The translations under genes were made by a program, and so were the position numbers. From the NCBI GenBank assembly GCA_019914995.1, contig CM034138.1, positions 2,852,001 through 2,916,000 on the forward strand: a DNA stretch of 64,000 bases. Direction: 5' to 3'. Shown here in pieces: positions 46,169 to 59,015 of this stretch (position 1 is the first letter of the stretch; every line of letters starts with the position of its first letter). A model generated the notes under the pieces. That model searched no databases. It was not told where the DNA came from and saw only the letters and a list, made by a program, of their open reading frames with translations. This stretch comes from Acanthochlamys bracteata (Eukaryota; Streptophyta; Magnoliopsida; Pandanales; Velloziaceae).

Positions 46169-48250
46169 TTCTGCTGTCAATTAAGACAAGTTATGCTATC
46201 GAGTTACTTGTAAAAGAAACATGTCAATTTTCAGTGGAGGAAAAAAAAAAGAACGCTAGTTAATAAACTGACCTTTCTGTTACACCAACCATTGTGTATC
46301 AAATGACTCTTTAACGGACTATTAAGAGCTCCACACCATCTACCTCAATTTGGAAAAGAAACTTTAACAGCTGTTCTGTGGTACACTTGCTACAAACAAG
46401 TAAACATGAGGCACGATTGCAAACCCAGAGTATGGTAAAATTAACGATAGATGAGGAATTTCCAAGTATTTTTCAAAAATGCCAGTGATTATGCAGCAAA
46501 AATTTATTTTGTGGCAGGTACTCTAGAGTTCCAAATTTGGATTGGAGTTCCTCCTCCCTTCTAACAGGGGATGTAACAAGTACAATGGAAGTTTTGGAAT
46601 GAGAACTCTAACAGATTACTGATCACTAAAGTTTCTTCATTCCCAAATTAAGTTTATCTAACTAAGCCTTAAGGTGGCATTCATTACTGATTCTCATAAG
46701 GGAGGAATGTGCTGTGATTACAATATGATTCAGATTTTACTGTTGTTACTACTGGCAGGAGATATTGGGCTATCCTGGCTACTTCAAATTCAATTTTCCA
46801 GCCAATGCAGATATGAAGCTAAAGAAGTTGTATCACTGAGAATTCTATATCAGGACCTTGCTAGGTTAGAAAGATTTCAGTTAATGATCAAAACATTATG
46901 CTTGCAAATTTACAACAGTGAGAGGCTGTGATAAGATTTTAGGCCCTATCACACCCAGACTTGTTAGAGAGAGTACATCTTGATATAATTATGGTGCTAT
47001 CAATCCTCTGGCTAGTTGAGAAAGTCTACACCCACTCATTAACAACGAACTTAAAAATTCATGAATTGATAATGATTACTATCTTATAACTCAAATAAAT
47101 TCCATAACCTCCTAAAGAAATATATCTAAGACTCCACCACAAATTGATCCAGCCAATCCATTAGCCATCCTTTGAATCTTTATTAGCTTGTTAACAAGGT
47201 AGTGTATAGAAAGACAATCACTAATATAGAGCACTTAAAAATGAAAGTCAACCGAAAAATCCATATAAACATTGACATATCTCGTGATTCATGGATAATC
47301 ACTCAAATGTTAGATTAACACCATAGTTTTGAGTATCTTAGATGAGTTCACACTTTTTTTATTAGACACATAGAAGTTCCCGCTACTTGAGGTGGTCAGG
47401 TATTTGTCTCACAAACTAGACTGTGGGAGAAACTAATATCAACTTTGGATGATGAAGGTGTTTGAGGAAAACTTTTATGTGAACAAACTACACAAAATGC
47501 TATATCAGCAATCTGCTTGCAGCAATTACGAAGGCTACATATCAGTAGTGGTTCAGCATCTATAGGAGAATTGAAATCGAGTACAAACTATTTACAATTT
47601 GACAGTAGGAGGGCATCATTTACAAAAACCTTTGCAAATCAATTAAACATGAGCAAATAAAATTCTTGTTTAACCTAAACGTTAATAAAGGACTGAAGCA
47701 AAATCCAGCCCTTCTTACAGAAACCACACTGGTTACAAGTTAATTAGTTCTTCGCATATATAAAAAGAAGATGTCAATTTCAACTACAAACCCCGAACAG
47801 ATTCATAGTTCCTAGAATGATAGAAACCCAACTAAACTTTGTACCCCAAAAGAGGACCTCTTTAAGCAAAAGTCTCCAAAATCAAAAGGCTCTATAACCA
47901 TGATGGCAACCATGCTTATTAATTATTCAAAACTTATCAGGGCGAGAAACTTAAGACCATAATAGCAATCAAAAGCCAGCAGAAAACCTTTCTAAAGTTA
48001 AATAAATTAAACTAAACTCAAACCAAAAAAAAATGGTAAACCCAAAACAAACTCAGAACAAAACCATATACAGAAACCTTAGCAAAATAGAATTAAGTTG
48101 GTAGGATAGAAGAAAAACCGAGCGAAGAAAGAGAAGAACCTTGAGTTTTGCTTTCTTCGGGGGTGTCTGGAAAATAGAATTATTGATTTGTTTGCTTGCT
48201 TGGTTTGGTGGGTGTTCTGTTTTCAGCTGTACGTATAATCGGTTCTGTTG
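46169..48250 (-). other. 5' UTR intron and leader exon of the PH-domain gene
   Basis: About 2 kb of non-coding sequence. On the minus strand a candidate leader exon ends CAAAACTCAAG followed by GTTCTTCTC near 48141, and the matching acceptor is at about 46172. This gives a leader intron of nearly 2 kb. Short frames inside it do not resemble any protein. Confidence 0.5.
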
Positions 48251-48671
48251 AAAAGCGCGTGCTTCGTGCGTTACACCTTTAAGAGGTAGTTTGATTTTAT
48301 TTATTTATACTTTTTAATTAATATGATACTTATAAAATTATTAAAATTTTATAAAATAATTTTATTTTTATAGAATAAAAATAATCTTTATAGAAAACTG
48401 TTTTATTTATAGCATTTTCAGACGATCAATAAATTGTTTGTTTTTATTCTGAATTTAATTTGTTCAGCCAAAAATTAAATTTAAATTGTTCTCTTATTTA
48501 CTTTTCATTAGAGATTCTGTTTTTCGTAACTTATTTTCAAAGTTTTTTGGGACACATATTTTAAAACTAAAAATCAAATTCACTTCAAACATAAATTACA
48601 ACAAAAAACAAATAGTTATTTTTAAGTAATTCATTTATGTAACTATTTTCTAAATTGATTTTTAAAAATCA

Positions 48672-49181
48672 TAGCTATAAAATTCAGACCGACTCATCCA
48701 GATCGTAAATTGATCCGGATTAATAATAAAATCGTATATATAATCGACTTCTTTCGATCCGATCATCTAAATCAGATCGAATTAAATTAAATTTAAAAAA
48801 ATTAAATTTATAATATATTTAATGCAGAAATAATTATTATTAGTTTTATATTGAAACATAGCTTAAATTTTATATTTAGATATTTTATTTATAAATATTT
48901 ATTATTATTACTTTTTTAGTTTTTATATTCTATTAAATTATAATAAAAATAATAAAAATATTTTAGAATAAAGAATTATTTTTAAAATTTACTATTTAAA
49001 ATATTTTTTTATTAGTTTTTTTTGTGTGTCTTATAATAAAAAAATAATAAACGTTCGCTCTGCCATTAATATTTTAATATTTTTAATTTGATGAATCAAT
49101 TTTTTAATCCGATGGATTAATATATAATTTATTAATTTAGACAATATTTCGATTCAACATCTGATTTAACTTTTACAACTA
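48672..49181. mobile_element. Decayed hAT-like MITE
   Basis: The ends TAGCTATAAAATTC and, inverted, TAGTTGTAAAAGTT match at most positions. The interior carries inverted GATCCG/CGGATC words like the intact hAT-type element at 28649-29165. The 8-bp target duplication is no longer clear. Confidence 0.45.
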
Positions 49182-50912
49182 CGCTAAAAACAGTAAACAA
49201 ACCCTAAATAGTGGAGGTCTTTTAGCGACTAACTTGGCTCCAATATTAACTTGACGGCTTACTTCACTTGGAAATAACTTCTCGTATAAAAATTTCACTT
49301 TAGAGTTAACCTTTATATTAAATTTATAAATTTTATTTTTATAAATTTATATTCTAACAATTCATTTTATAAAAACTCATATTCAAATCGCTTCTGAGCT
49401 ACTAAACGCACTTTTAATACATTAAGAATATTACATTACTTGGACAGTAAGCCATCTTTTGGCATGAATTTTATAAATAACTTTGGACTTTTCGGGCTCC
49501 AAAAAGTCATCCATAGCATTTTAGAATTTTCTTTTAAAATTTAATAAAATAGATGATTTATATGTCACCAAATAATTATATGTATAAATTCTTTTCAAAA
49601 AAATAATAAAATTTTTTAAAAGGTTTTTCTATTTTCAGAAGTTTTCTTTCGTTTAGCTATTCCCAACATGCTATTAAAACACTATCGGAGTTGGCGGAAA
49701 ATAGAATTTTGAAAAAAAAAATCCCTTTTCTTTAGCTATCCCTAATATGCAATTAAGGCACGCTCGGAGTTAATTAAAAAACAAAACTTTTAAGTAAAAC
49801 ATTTTTGTCTATAGTTTTTAAACAAACTTGATTTTTTATTTATATAATAAATATATAATATTTATTTATTTATATTTTTAAATTAAAAAATTGATATCGA
49901 AAAGGAGGGTTATGGTCTGGAAATGCAACCGTGAATAAGGCTTTTAAGGACGTGTTTATTTTGAATTAATTAATTTATTTAAGTATGAATTTAAAAATAA
50001 AATCTATAACTAAAATATTTAATAATAAATTAATTTTAATATTTATTTTGTATTAAAATAAATTTTTGTATTAAATTTTAAAAATAATTTAATTAAAAAA
50101 ATAATTATTTATGTTTTTTATAAAAAATAAATTTGATAAAAAAGTAAAGTTTGTGGATTGGTAAACAATCCCTGAAAAAGGCGTTTAACTATGGCATAGA
50201 AATTAATATCTATATTAAAGTAGAAATGCTATGGAATCGGAATCAAATTATTTAAGTTTCTTAATTATTTGGTTAAAATTTTAGATCAGATGACATAAAA
50301 GATTACATATATAAACTAAATGTTTAATTTACAAATAATTATAAAAATACTTCTGTATTCAAATATATATCACGTAGATTTAGAAAATAAGAGAATTTTT
50401 AAAGAATAAGATAGTGAATAGTTATAAATAATTAATATGATTGAGAAGTAAATTTTACAAAAAACAAGTAGCAATTAATCATAATTTTTGGAAGTAAGAA
50501 TGCAAAAAAAGAAAGTTTCTTTTGTAAATACCTAAAAGGAAATTATTTCTTTCTATTCTTTGTTTTACAGTTAAAATAGCAAACTAAAAAGATAATAATT
50601 TAAATATTATTAATGAGTTTTAATTATGTAAATATAATAATTTTTTTGACTTATTAATGGTCAAGCTTATAAAGAGTCCAATACATCATCAAAACAAATT
50701 TCTATAATTAATTTGCTTAACATAGAGAGCAACAAAAGTAAGAGGAAAAGAAATTGATTTTTTTTCCTTAAACAAAAAATCATAAGTGCAAATATTGTAA
50801 CCAAATCGAATAAAATAATATGTTAAAATTTTTAATTTCATGGTTTCTTTCGATCTTGAATTCTTAGAATTTTGGTATCATGATTTGGTTCGATTTTGGT
50901 ATGTCATATTAA

Positions 50913-51110
50913 GTGCATGTTTGGAAGTATTTTTTCAATAAATTTTCATCTCTATTTTTAATTTTTTATTTATTAAACTTTTATAATATTAAAAACATTT
51001 TAAAAAACTTTAGAAATAAAATTTTTATACACTATATATATATATATATTTTTTTTAAAGCTAATTTTCTTTAAAAATATAGTTTGTTTTAGATAATCTC
51101 AAATAACACC
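50913..51110. mobile_element. Tourist-like MITE with TAA duplication
   Basis: A 198-bp element sits between direct TAA repeats (50910-50912, 51111-51113). The ends are GTGCATGTTTGGAAGTA and, inverted, GGTGTTATTTGAGATTA. The interior is A/T-rich with a TA dinucleotide run. It is non-coding. Confidence 0.5.
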
Positions 51111-51591
51111 TAAAGTTGTAGTAATACCATTCACTCCAAATGAAGTAGATGTCATATATTGTATACATTTTTATGCAATTATTAATTTAGTTTAAGCTAA
51201 ATTTGAAAATATTATTTAAAATATCTAATAACTACAAAATCAAACCGGCCTTAAATCAAATATATACAATCTGAAGTGGTTCTTTTATATTTTTGTAATG
51301 CATGGATTAATTTATACTATTAGTTTTGATAATAATTAATTCAGATTGATTTCTATTTTGCTTAGAAATGAACCGTAAACGGCTTGTATCCGCTAAATGT
51401 ATCTCAAATTTTTAAAGTATAAATAAATAATAAATATAACTAATTATAGTGGCTAATTGCAATTTTAATAAATTAATTGCCGAAGGTTTGTTTTTCTTTT
51501 CTAATGAATAAGTCGCCGCAAGGAATCAGAAAGATAATTAGAGTGATTAAAATTTTCATAAATTAAATAATAAACTGAGACCCACCGTACA

Positions 51592-51833
51592 GCCGTTTGA
51601 TATTATTTATGAAATAAATTTTTTTTAAATAAAAAATAGTTTTTTTATTAAAAAAATAAGTTTTATTTTTTTATTTTCAAAAAAAATAAAAATATGTAAT
51701 AAAAAGATTTTATTACGTAGAATTTTTCTATATTTTTTAAATTTTAAATAAATCTTTTAAATATTTATAAATATATTAACAAAAGTGAAATAAAAAATTA
51801 AAAAAATATTTAAAAAAACTGAATCAAACACCC
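51592..51833. repeat. AT-rich terminal-inverted-repeat element
   Basis: Ends are GCCGTTTGATATTATTTATG and, inverted, GGGTGTTTGATTCAGTTTTT, around a long A/T core. Same loose family as the elements at 16.2, 31.0, 32.8 and 63.3 kb. Confidence 0.4.
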
Positions 51834-53433
51834 TAAAAACTCAAGTGATGAGTGGAATAATTTTTAACTTTTTTATTTTAATTTATTAATAAAGAATTCG
51901 ATATTATAGTATCGTAAATTTTATTACTATTTAACTATTATTTTTTACATAAAAAATTATTTTTATAATTTAAAATATTTTAAATTTCAATATTTTATAA
52001 ACAATTTCAGACATCCAGATCAGATTCTAATCCACAAAATACTTTGTACAGGACTCGCGCTACTTCTTCTAAGTTCTAATCTCCATCAGATCAGATTTAT
52101 TTCCTAAATTGTAATTATTAAAATTTTAAAAACAATCTCATATTTTAATCTAATATGTTTAACGAGACCTTCTAATATGTTTAACAAGGTTTGGGGGATA
52201 TGGATTTTTAAAAAAAAATTTAGAACGAAAAGATATTTTTAAAGTTTTAAAAGTGAATTTATTTTTTTTCAAAAAATATAATAATAAGTTTTTATAGAAT
52301 AAAATTTTTGTACTATACAAAAATTTTTAAAAAAATATTAAATACTTTTAATTTATTAAATATATATTTAAAAAAGTTAAATTAAAAAAATTATAAGCAC
52401 CCCAAACAAAAATTTTTTTAAAAAATAATGATCGAAAGAGTTTATTTTTTTTTAATAAAAAATTTAAAAAATTTTATTAATTCTTTAAATTTAATAAATA
52501 TAAAATTTAAATTTTATTATGAATTATTTTTATTAATATTTTAATAAAAATTAAACGTATTTTTAAAAAAAATTTAAAATATTTTATTTTTAATAAGCAC
52601 TTCCTAACATCTTTTTATCCTCACACGCACAATGAATACCAGTGTGTCACCAAACGTGCTATGCAGGTCTACTAAACCCATGACCACGATAAGACGGTTC
52701 TTCTTTGAACAATCTAGCGTTCCAAGTATTGCCGTAAGTTTCTAATCTAACGGTGCTTCTTTCTCCATCTACCGCAGTTTTTTGGAGGAGCAGGTTAAGA
52801 ACAGTTATTACCGCGGAAACATTTCGTGAATGCGTCACCATCGAGAGGACATCATCGCAACCGTCAAATTTAAAATATCAAACATCCATCCGAGGGGAAA
52901 TGGGATAGTTGCCAGTGCGGTAATTCACCGATGTTCGCCTCTAGACTGTAGAGGTGACCGTAACGCGAATTAAAGTGGGCCGCGACCCACAAGGCAACGC
53001 AGCGACATGGAAAGCTGGAGCGCTCGTGCAAATTCCAATAGAACACCTAATTGTACCAAATATTCCGAAACTGCCACAAAAGAAATGGACCGGTGGTAAT
53101 ATTGAAGATGGAAGGAAAAAGTAGGCGTAATATAGGAATTTTGTTATTTGATAGAGCCGCTATTTCAACCCCATTCCGTCCGCTCCCTTCACTCTGTTCT
53201 CCTTGTCTTCTTCGCCTTCAAATTTCTCCGACGTTCTTCTTCACTTCCGCCGCTGTTGTTCTTATATCTCGCTTTTCCGTATAGAAACTTCGAGTCTTTC
53301 GCTCTGATGTTCGTGGTCACCGGCGAAGGTTGAGAGAGACAAGGAATTGATGCGTTGCTGTAAACAAGGACATGCGCGTTGGTGAAGGATTAATCTCAAG
53401 ACGAACGTTCTTTGTTCTGGATCCGCATTGGAC

Positions 53434-56400
53434 ATGAGGTTGTCGCAGATCTCCGTGTTTGTTTTGTTTATCATTGTCACCTTCAATCTCTTATCAGTTT
53501 CTGGTTTTGGGATTCTCAATTTGTTCCAATAGCTTTGAGTTTATTTTCAATTATTTTCAGCATCCCTTTCTCTTCTCTTTTGAGTCGAACAGATCGACGC
53601 CGGTCGTTGTAGACAAAACAGTTCTGTTTCTCTCGTAACTCCTTTGATCGTTACTCTTCGCCGTTAGAGCCGGTTCTGTTGTTTCTCGGCATGACATGGT
53701 GATTGAGAGCTTTCTCCTTGTTTCTGTTCATTCGTTTGTTTAGGATTCCTGCCGGTTTGGTTTGGACTTCGACTAGTTTGGGCATTCGACTCCCTTTTCA
53801 TGATTCGTTTTCTTCGATTTTGAAAGTTGTTGTTATGCGCTTCCAGAGAGCTCCTGTTCGTAACCATGAACAGATTTTTGTGCTACATCATTCTCCTCTC
53901 GGCGATGATGTATTTCTTTGGCGTTTCTTATATAATTTTGTTTGATTCCCGGTTGTAGTTGTTTCCAGTTCGGTAGACTGGATTTGGCTCATTTTCGCCA
54001 GTCAGAGTTTTAGTTTTCCGATTGAGCATTTCTGGAATACCTCAGGTGGTGGATTTGTCTCAATAATATTCTCCTGCGGTGGTTTTACTTGTTTGGGTTC
54101 TTATTTCTGTCTAGATTTTGACTTTCTGAGGAAATTTCATTCGGATCACTGACGACAGTAGTCGAATTCCAGTTTTTCAATGATTCATTTTGTCCTTGCT
54201 ATACCGAACTGTCTTTACTGCTTATCTCTTCTAAATTTCTCAACCGATCTCCTACTGACCGTGCAGGAACTCGAATTCCAATTTGTTTATGCACAATTTC
54301 GACCAGTTGCATGTATTTGATCCAGTTCAGTTTTGTCACGAAATCCGAAAAATTCATGTAATTTTCTGTAATATTGTTGGAAAATCTTCACCAATTCATT
54401 GTTCGCTGAACTTGTGTAACCGATAATCTTCTTTCAACTCTTATCTGGTCAAGAGAATTTGGTTCCAGCACTTTGTAAACTCCATACCATCTTTAGCTTC
54501 CATGATTTTTCTAATTTTCTCTTTTATTTCATCCATATTTCAGTTGATGTATGTTGATTGTTCAATGCGATTTAGTACTAACTCATCTTCTCTGTTTGGA
54601 ATTCAGATACCAGAGAGTTAGCCCAGATTACATCCCTCAGAGCAGCAACGGACGGAAGCCATCAGGCTTACGAACAACCTGCAAAGAAGACAACGAGCCA
54701 GAGAACGGCCAGATCCCAAACTTCTCTTCGCCTTCTTCTTTACGGTCTAGATCCAGTCACTCGCCGGAATTGCTCCACTACGACAGCCACAGGCCTACTG
54801 CTTCTCACCATGAAACAAGCACAAGTAACGGAGTCTCTGGCGATTTACTTCTTCAGTGGGGTCATAACAAGCGTTCGCGTGGATCCCGAGAAAGTCGATC
54901 AACGGCTGCAGCAGCTGCTGCTGCTGCAAGCAACGGTGGAGATGAAACTGCAGGCTACTCAAGACAGGTTATCAAGATTCAACGGCGTGCTGCTGCAATG
55001 ATGCCGCCACCATGTGGGTCTTACACGCGTGGAACTAATCTCCGGCAGTGTTCCTCCGGCCGTGACTCTTCTCGTCCTCTTCTAAGGTAAGAGAGTTTTG
55101 GTCTTTCCATCTGTCTCCGTTATCCGTTTTGCTCTTTGCTCACTTCAGAACTTTCTTGTAATTTCTTACTCCTGTAGGTTGTTGGTTGTTTATTATTGTT
55201 AAGGCTTTTTTCTAGAATGTTTTTGATTGATTGAAAGGTTGGGTTTACTTTTATAACGTGGAATTGTTCGTGGGAGCCTGGTGCGTGGTTTTGGTCGTAA
55301 TTTATGTTGATAGGAGGCCTAGAAATTAAGAATAGATCAAATGCTTGTTGGCGTTCCGGTTTGTGCAAGGTATGGTAGGATGGTGGGTGATATCATTCAT
55401 TCATTAAGATTAGATTGGAGAGTTTTGTGGGTTGTGTTCGTTGGTTGTACACCATTGAGGAAGTTGGAAGCTTGGAATCTCCCAGGTCATATTCTTTTCA
55501 ATATTTTACAAAAGACTTGGTTTTTTCCCCAAAAAGATCTGTTCTAATGATATATTTTCTCTCTTTTATTTAGTTCTGACCTCTCTTTTTCCGAAATAAC
55601 TTCTAGAACTAATTGCGATCTCAGTTGCTAGAAAACAATTAAGGTTTTAACATGTTGAAGCTGGAGGAGGCGTGCAAATTAATCTTGTTGATTTTATTTG
55701 TTTCTTTTTTGAAAGAGAGAGGAGAGAAGGAAAAAAAGGTGGCGGCTTACTCTTTTCTAATATTTGGCTCTATTGTTATGAAGAGAGCAGTTATCTTCAG
55801 CTTCAAGATGTATATGGTATTGTGGTAAATAGAGCTAGACTGGTGGTTTTAGAATTTTAAGTAGTGATCCTTAAGTTGATAGGTTGATTTTAAAATATGA
55901 ATGAATAATCCTGTTTCTACACTCTGCTGGTGCTGACAATTCCACAATAAAGCGCCTAGGTTTCTTTTTCCATTTAATCTCTATATGATTTTCCTGATTG
56001 TTTTGGCTTACTCTCCTGGATCTTATCATAAAATTGCAACCATGCCTACTGAGAGCCTCCCGAACCACCTCATGCTTCCCTCGAATCAGAAAAGCAGATG
56101 CCTTATGTATGGCTTGAGCTCTCTAGATCTGTAATTGATTCATTGGGTATTGGGTTTGCAGAACTGTGTAGACTTCCAGTTTTGATAGATTGTATTAATT
56201 TCCTTTGACCCCATTTATGACAAGATCTTTTTGCTGATAATTTACTTTTTGTTTGATAAGACCGTAACATCGATGCGTACAGCTTGATTTTGTATTATCA
56301 CGCTTTTCTATTTGTTTGATCCACCAGTTACTTTCCCCACCCGCCCCTCAATAAAAACATCTCTTGACCCCTCTCCCTTTTTAATCATTTTCCTTACGCA

Positions 56401-57442
56401 TGAGCAGGAGCACAGAAGACAGAAACGCTACCCAGTCCAGGTCGGAGAAGCGAGGTCCTCCATCTCCACCGGAGAAATCCCATAAGATGTCTCCAGCGAA
56501 CGGGTTTGCAAACACCGACGCTATTTCTTCCAAAACAGATACGAAGCATTCATCAGATCAGGAGAATGGTGGGGTAGGGAACGACTGCTCTCCAGCTGCT
56601 GCAGCTGTTACAGGGGAGAAGCTAAATCTGGATCAGTTTGAGTGGCCAAGGATCTACATATCTCTGTCCAGGAAAGAGAAAGAGGATGACTTCCTGGCCA
56701 TGAAGGGGACTAAGCTTCCCCAAAGACCTAAGAAGAGATCCAAAAACATAGACAAAACTCTCCAGGTATAATCCCAGATCTGGTTTAGTTAAACATTAAT
56801 CATGTCATAAATATTGTTTTATGTAGGTTATTAATGTAGGTTTTAATGTTTTATTTTACACTAATGCTGTATTTATCTTTATCAAATGCTGACGGTTAGG
56901 TTGTGGTGTTGCAGTACTGTTTCCCTGGTATGTGGTTATCTGACTTGACCAGAGGGCGGTATGAAGTCAGGGAGAAAAAATGTGTGAAGAAGGTAATTTG
57001 TTTTTATTTTTTGTTGACAAATATTTCCTTTTAATCTGTTTAAAAAATGATATCAATGTTTAATAGTACTGCCGGCTTGGTTCATCCTTGCATGTGAGCC
57101 GAGAGTTTATTATACTTTGAGAATGCTCTGCACGTCAACTTGAGAAATAATAAGTAGGGTCATGTAAGGTGGTTGGCTATCTTTCGCCCTCACGCTTCAT
57201 CCGTGATGTACACTCTGCAGCATCTCCGTGTCTTCATTCTGCTAGTGGTCCCACAGTTATTGTTTTTCCATTGTTAGGAAACTAGTATACATAAACAAGT
57301 AAATGCTAGTAATACATAAGATCTCTTAAGGTGAGTTCTTTCAAATCTGACATCAGGATTGTTTGTTTTTTTCCCCCCCCTCCTACAGCAAAAGCGTCGA
57401 GGCTTGAAAGGAATGGAGAGTATGGACAGTGACTCTGAATAA
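53434..57442 (+). CDS. DUF1639 family protein (start uncertain)
   Basis: Sure exons are 54607-55086, 56408-56765, 56915-56992 and 57389-57442 (TAA 57440-57442). The conserved DUF1639 block is complete: EWPRIYISLSRKEKEDDFLA, KGTKLPQRPKKRSKNIDKTL, YCFPGMWLSDLTRGRYEVRE and the end KGMESMDSDSE. Its function is unknown. Upstream is a low-complexity region rich in Ser, Arg and Pro with an eight-Ala run. The exon at 54607 begins after a strong acceptor (TACTAAC branch point, TTCAG) and needs two bases from an upstream exon. The one short upstream ATG I found with fitting phase and a GT donor is 53434-53438 (ATGAG|GT), giving MRYQRVSPDYIP and 324 aa. That donor is weak, so the first exon is a guess. 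The basic, SR-rich composition suggests a nuclear protein. Confidence 0.82.
54898..54945 (+). repeat. GCN trinucleotide (poly-alanine) tract in DUF1639 exon
   Basis: A run of GCA/GCT codons encodes eight consecutive alanines (STAAAAAAAASN). Such tracts change length easily by slippage, and the mixed codons make this one more stable. Confidence 0.85.
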
Positions 57443-59015
57443 ACTATTTATGCAGATGTAAATATAATAGCACTTGAGCCAAAGAGCAAGGCCAGTCGAT
57501 CGACAGGAGGACAAGCTTGGTGTGGGTTTTTGCTGATGGAAGCAGAGGGATGGATCGATCGACCCCCGTCGGAGTGCCCTGGCTGTTTTTTTTCTCTTTT
57601 GTCACTCGCAAATATTCTGTCATCGAAAGGCAATGGGAGGTAAGGGTATATGCTGTCACTTGTAGCTCTAAATTATCTTCCGTCCCTTCTGTACAGTTTC
57701 ATTTCTGATAATGAGAATATGCTCAGGTAGATAACGCCCTCCTGCCCTCTCTATTCTTTCACACTTGCCGCAAATTTACGGTTGACTACGAGCTCAATTG
57801 CCACAATTTTTGCAAGTAAAGTTTTATACAGAAAATCTGGAACAATTCAATGCTTTTGCACGTCCAATCCAATTAACAAATTAGAGGTTGGGTTCTAATA
57901 AAGCGATCCAAGACTCTTTACACGATTGATTAATTAAAGCATCTGTAAACAATTTAATTATCTCAAGACTTTCAGAAAGCAGTTGTTTCCTAATCAATGA
58001 TTATCACTAAACACCTAACTTTCCCTTTAGCAATCACTATTTTAATGACAAGCAATAAATCCGTTTTCACTTTTCTCGGTAGCTCTTTAGGAATCTATAT
58101 AATTGCGCATCGATAAGTGCTGGCTTTGAATGGCGTCGGGTGTTTTCATTAAAAGTTGATTTTCTAGTTTAAAACAATAAAATACTATAAAATATATAAA
58201 ATTATTTTGAGTGTAGAAGAACCCGCCCTTCTTCTCTGTGTAATAAAATTCAGGACCTTCGTTGGACATGTGCTTTCCGGACAATATTGAGCACGTTATG
58301 GACAAGACAAAAAACATTAGTCCAGAAAAACCTCAAACTTATATGCAATTCCATCTCTATATTGCATGTCCTTTGAACAATTTTAATAGGAACAGGAGTT
58401 TGTAATGTTGATAATATTTTATTCAAGTAAATAATGATTTGCTAGCCAGTCCAAAAGGATGTTTAGAAGTACTTTGAAAATTTTTTAAATAAAAAATATT
58501 TTAAATTTTTAAAAAGTAAACTCTATTATTTTAGCTAAAAAAATAATAGTAACAATAGAAGTTTCTAACCTAAAATGTTTATATTTTTTAAAAATTTAAA
58601 ATATTCTATAAAATATTACAAATTTTATTTTAAAAAATAATAAAAAAGAGTTAAAAAGCACTCTCAAATACTATTCCGGAGGCATATACATACACAGATT
58701 TTACGTAACTTTTTCCAAGCAAGATGTATCATTTATAACAAATATAATCAAGTTACATCCACAATTAGCGATGCGGCCAATGATTCTGCATATAACACCA
58801 GTATTGAACAGGTAACTCGTACTTTCGCCAATACCAGTCGACAAATTATAGCATCTGTTTGATGTCGGTGAGTCTCCAGTTGTGATGATGACCTCCATAT
58901 GTAACATCATATCCAAGAGAATGCACCATTTTTAACAAGTTGCATGGCAGGTATCAACTTCAAGGGAGAATCTATAGCTAGGATCTTTTTCATTCATAAC
59001 TACCTTATATTCTGT
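57443..59015. other. Convergent 3' UTRs of DUF1639 and TAF11 genes plus AT-rich block
   Basis: The DUF1639 3' UTR probably runs to about 57720. About 58455-58680 is an AT-rich inverted-repeat-like block (ends AAGTACTTTGAAAAT and, inverted, TAGTATTTGAGAGTGCTTT). The remainder is unremarkable non-coding DNA. Confidence 0.6.

Larger units (their letters stand above)
48251..53430. other. AT-rich intergenic region with MITEs; DUF1639 promoter at right
   Basis: From about 48280 to 52600 the DNA is very A/T-rich with several inverted-repeat elements: 48672-49181, 50913-51110, 51592-51833 and a possible one at about 52186-52409 (ends GTTTGGGGGATAT and GTTTGGGGTGCTTAT). A (TA)n run lies at about 51034-51052. 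From about 52610 to 53430 base composition shifts sharply to GC-richer, CpG-containing sequence, which I read as the promoter and leader of the DUF1639 gene. No gene is recognised in the AT-rich part. Confidence 0.6.

Noticed and set aside
46674..46931. Plus-strand frame of 85 codons within the PH-gene leader intron
   Set aside because: No domain, no neighbouring splice or promoter logic, and the length is expected by chance.
52620..53000. GC-rich patch resembling structural RNA because of short palindromes
   Set aside because: I could not fold it into any known RNA family. It is better explained as the CpG-containing promoter of the DUF1639 gene.
54810..55001. Second frame (63 codons) beginning with the first ATG inside the DUF1639 exon
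   Set aside because: It runs in another frame through the CAG/GCN repeat and reads mainly as repeat-derived Leu/Gln. The sense frame joins correctly to the conserved DUF1639 domain.
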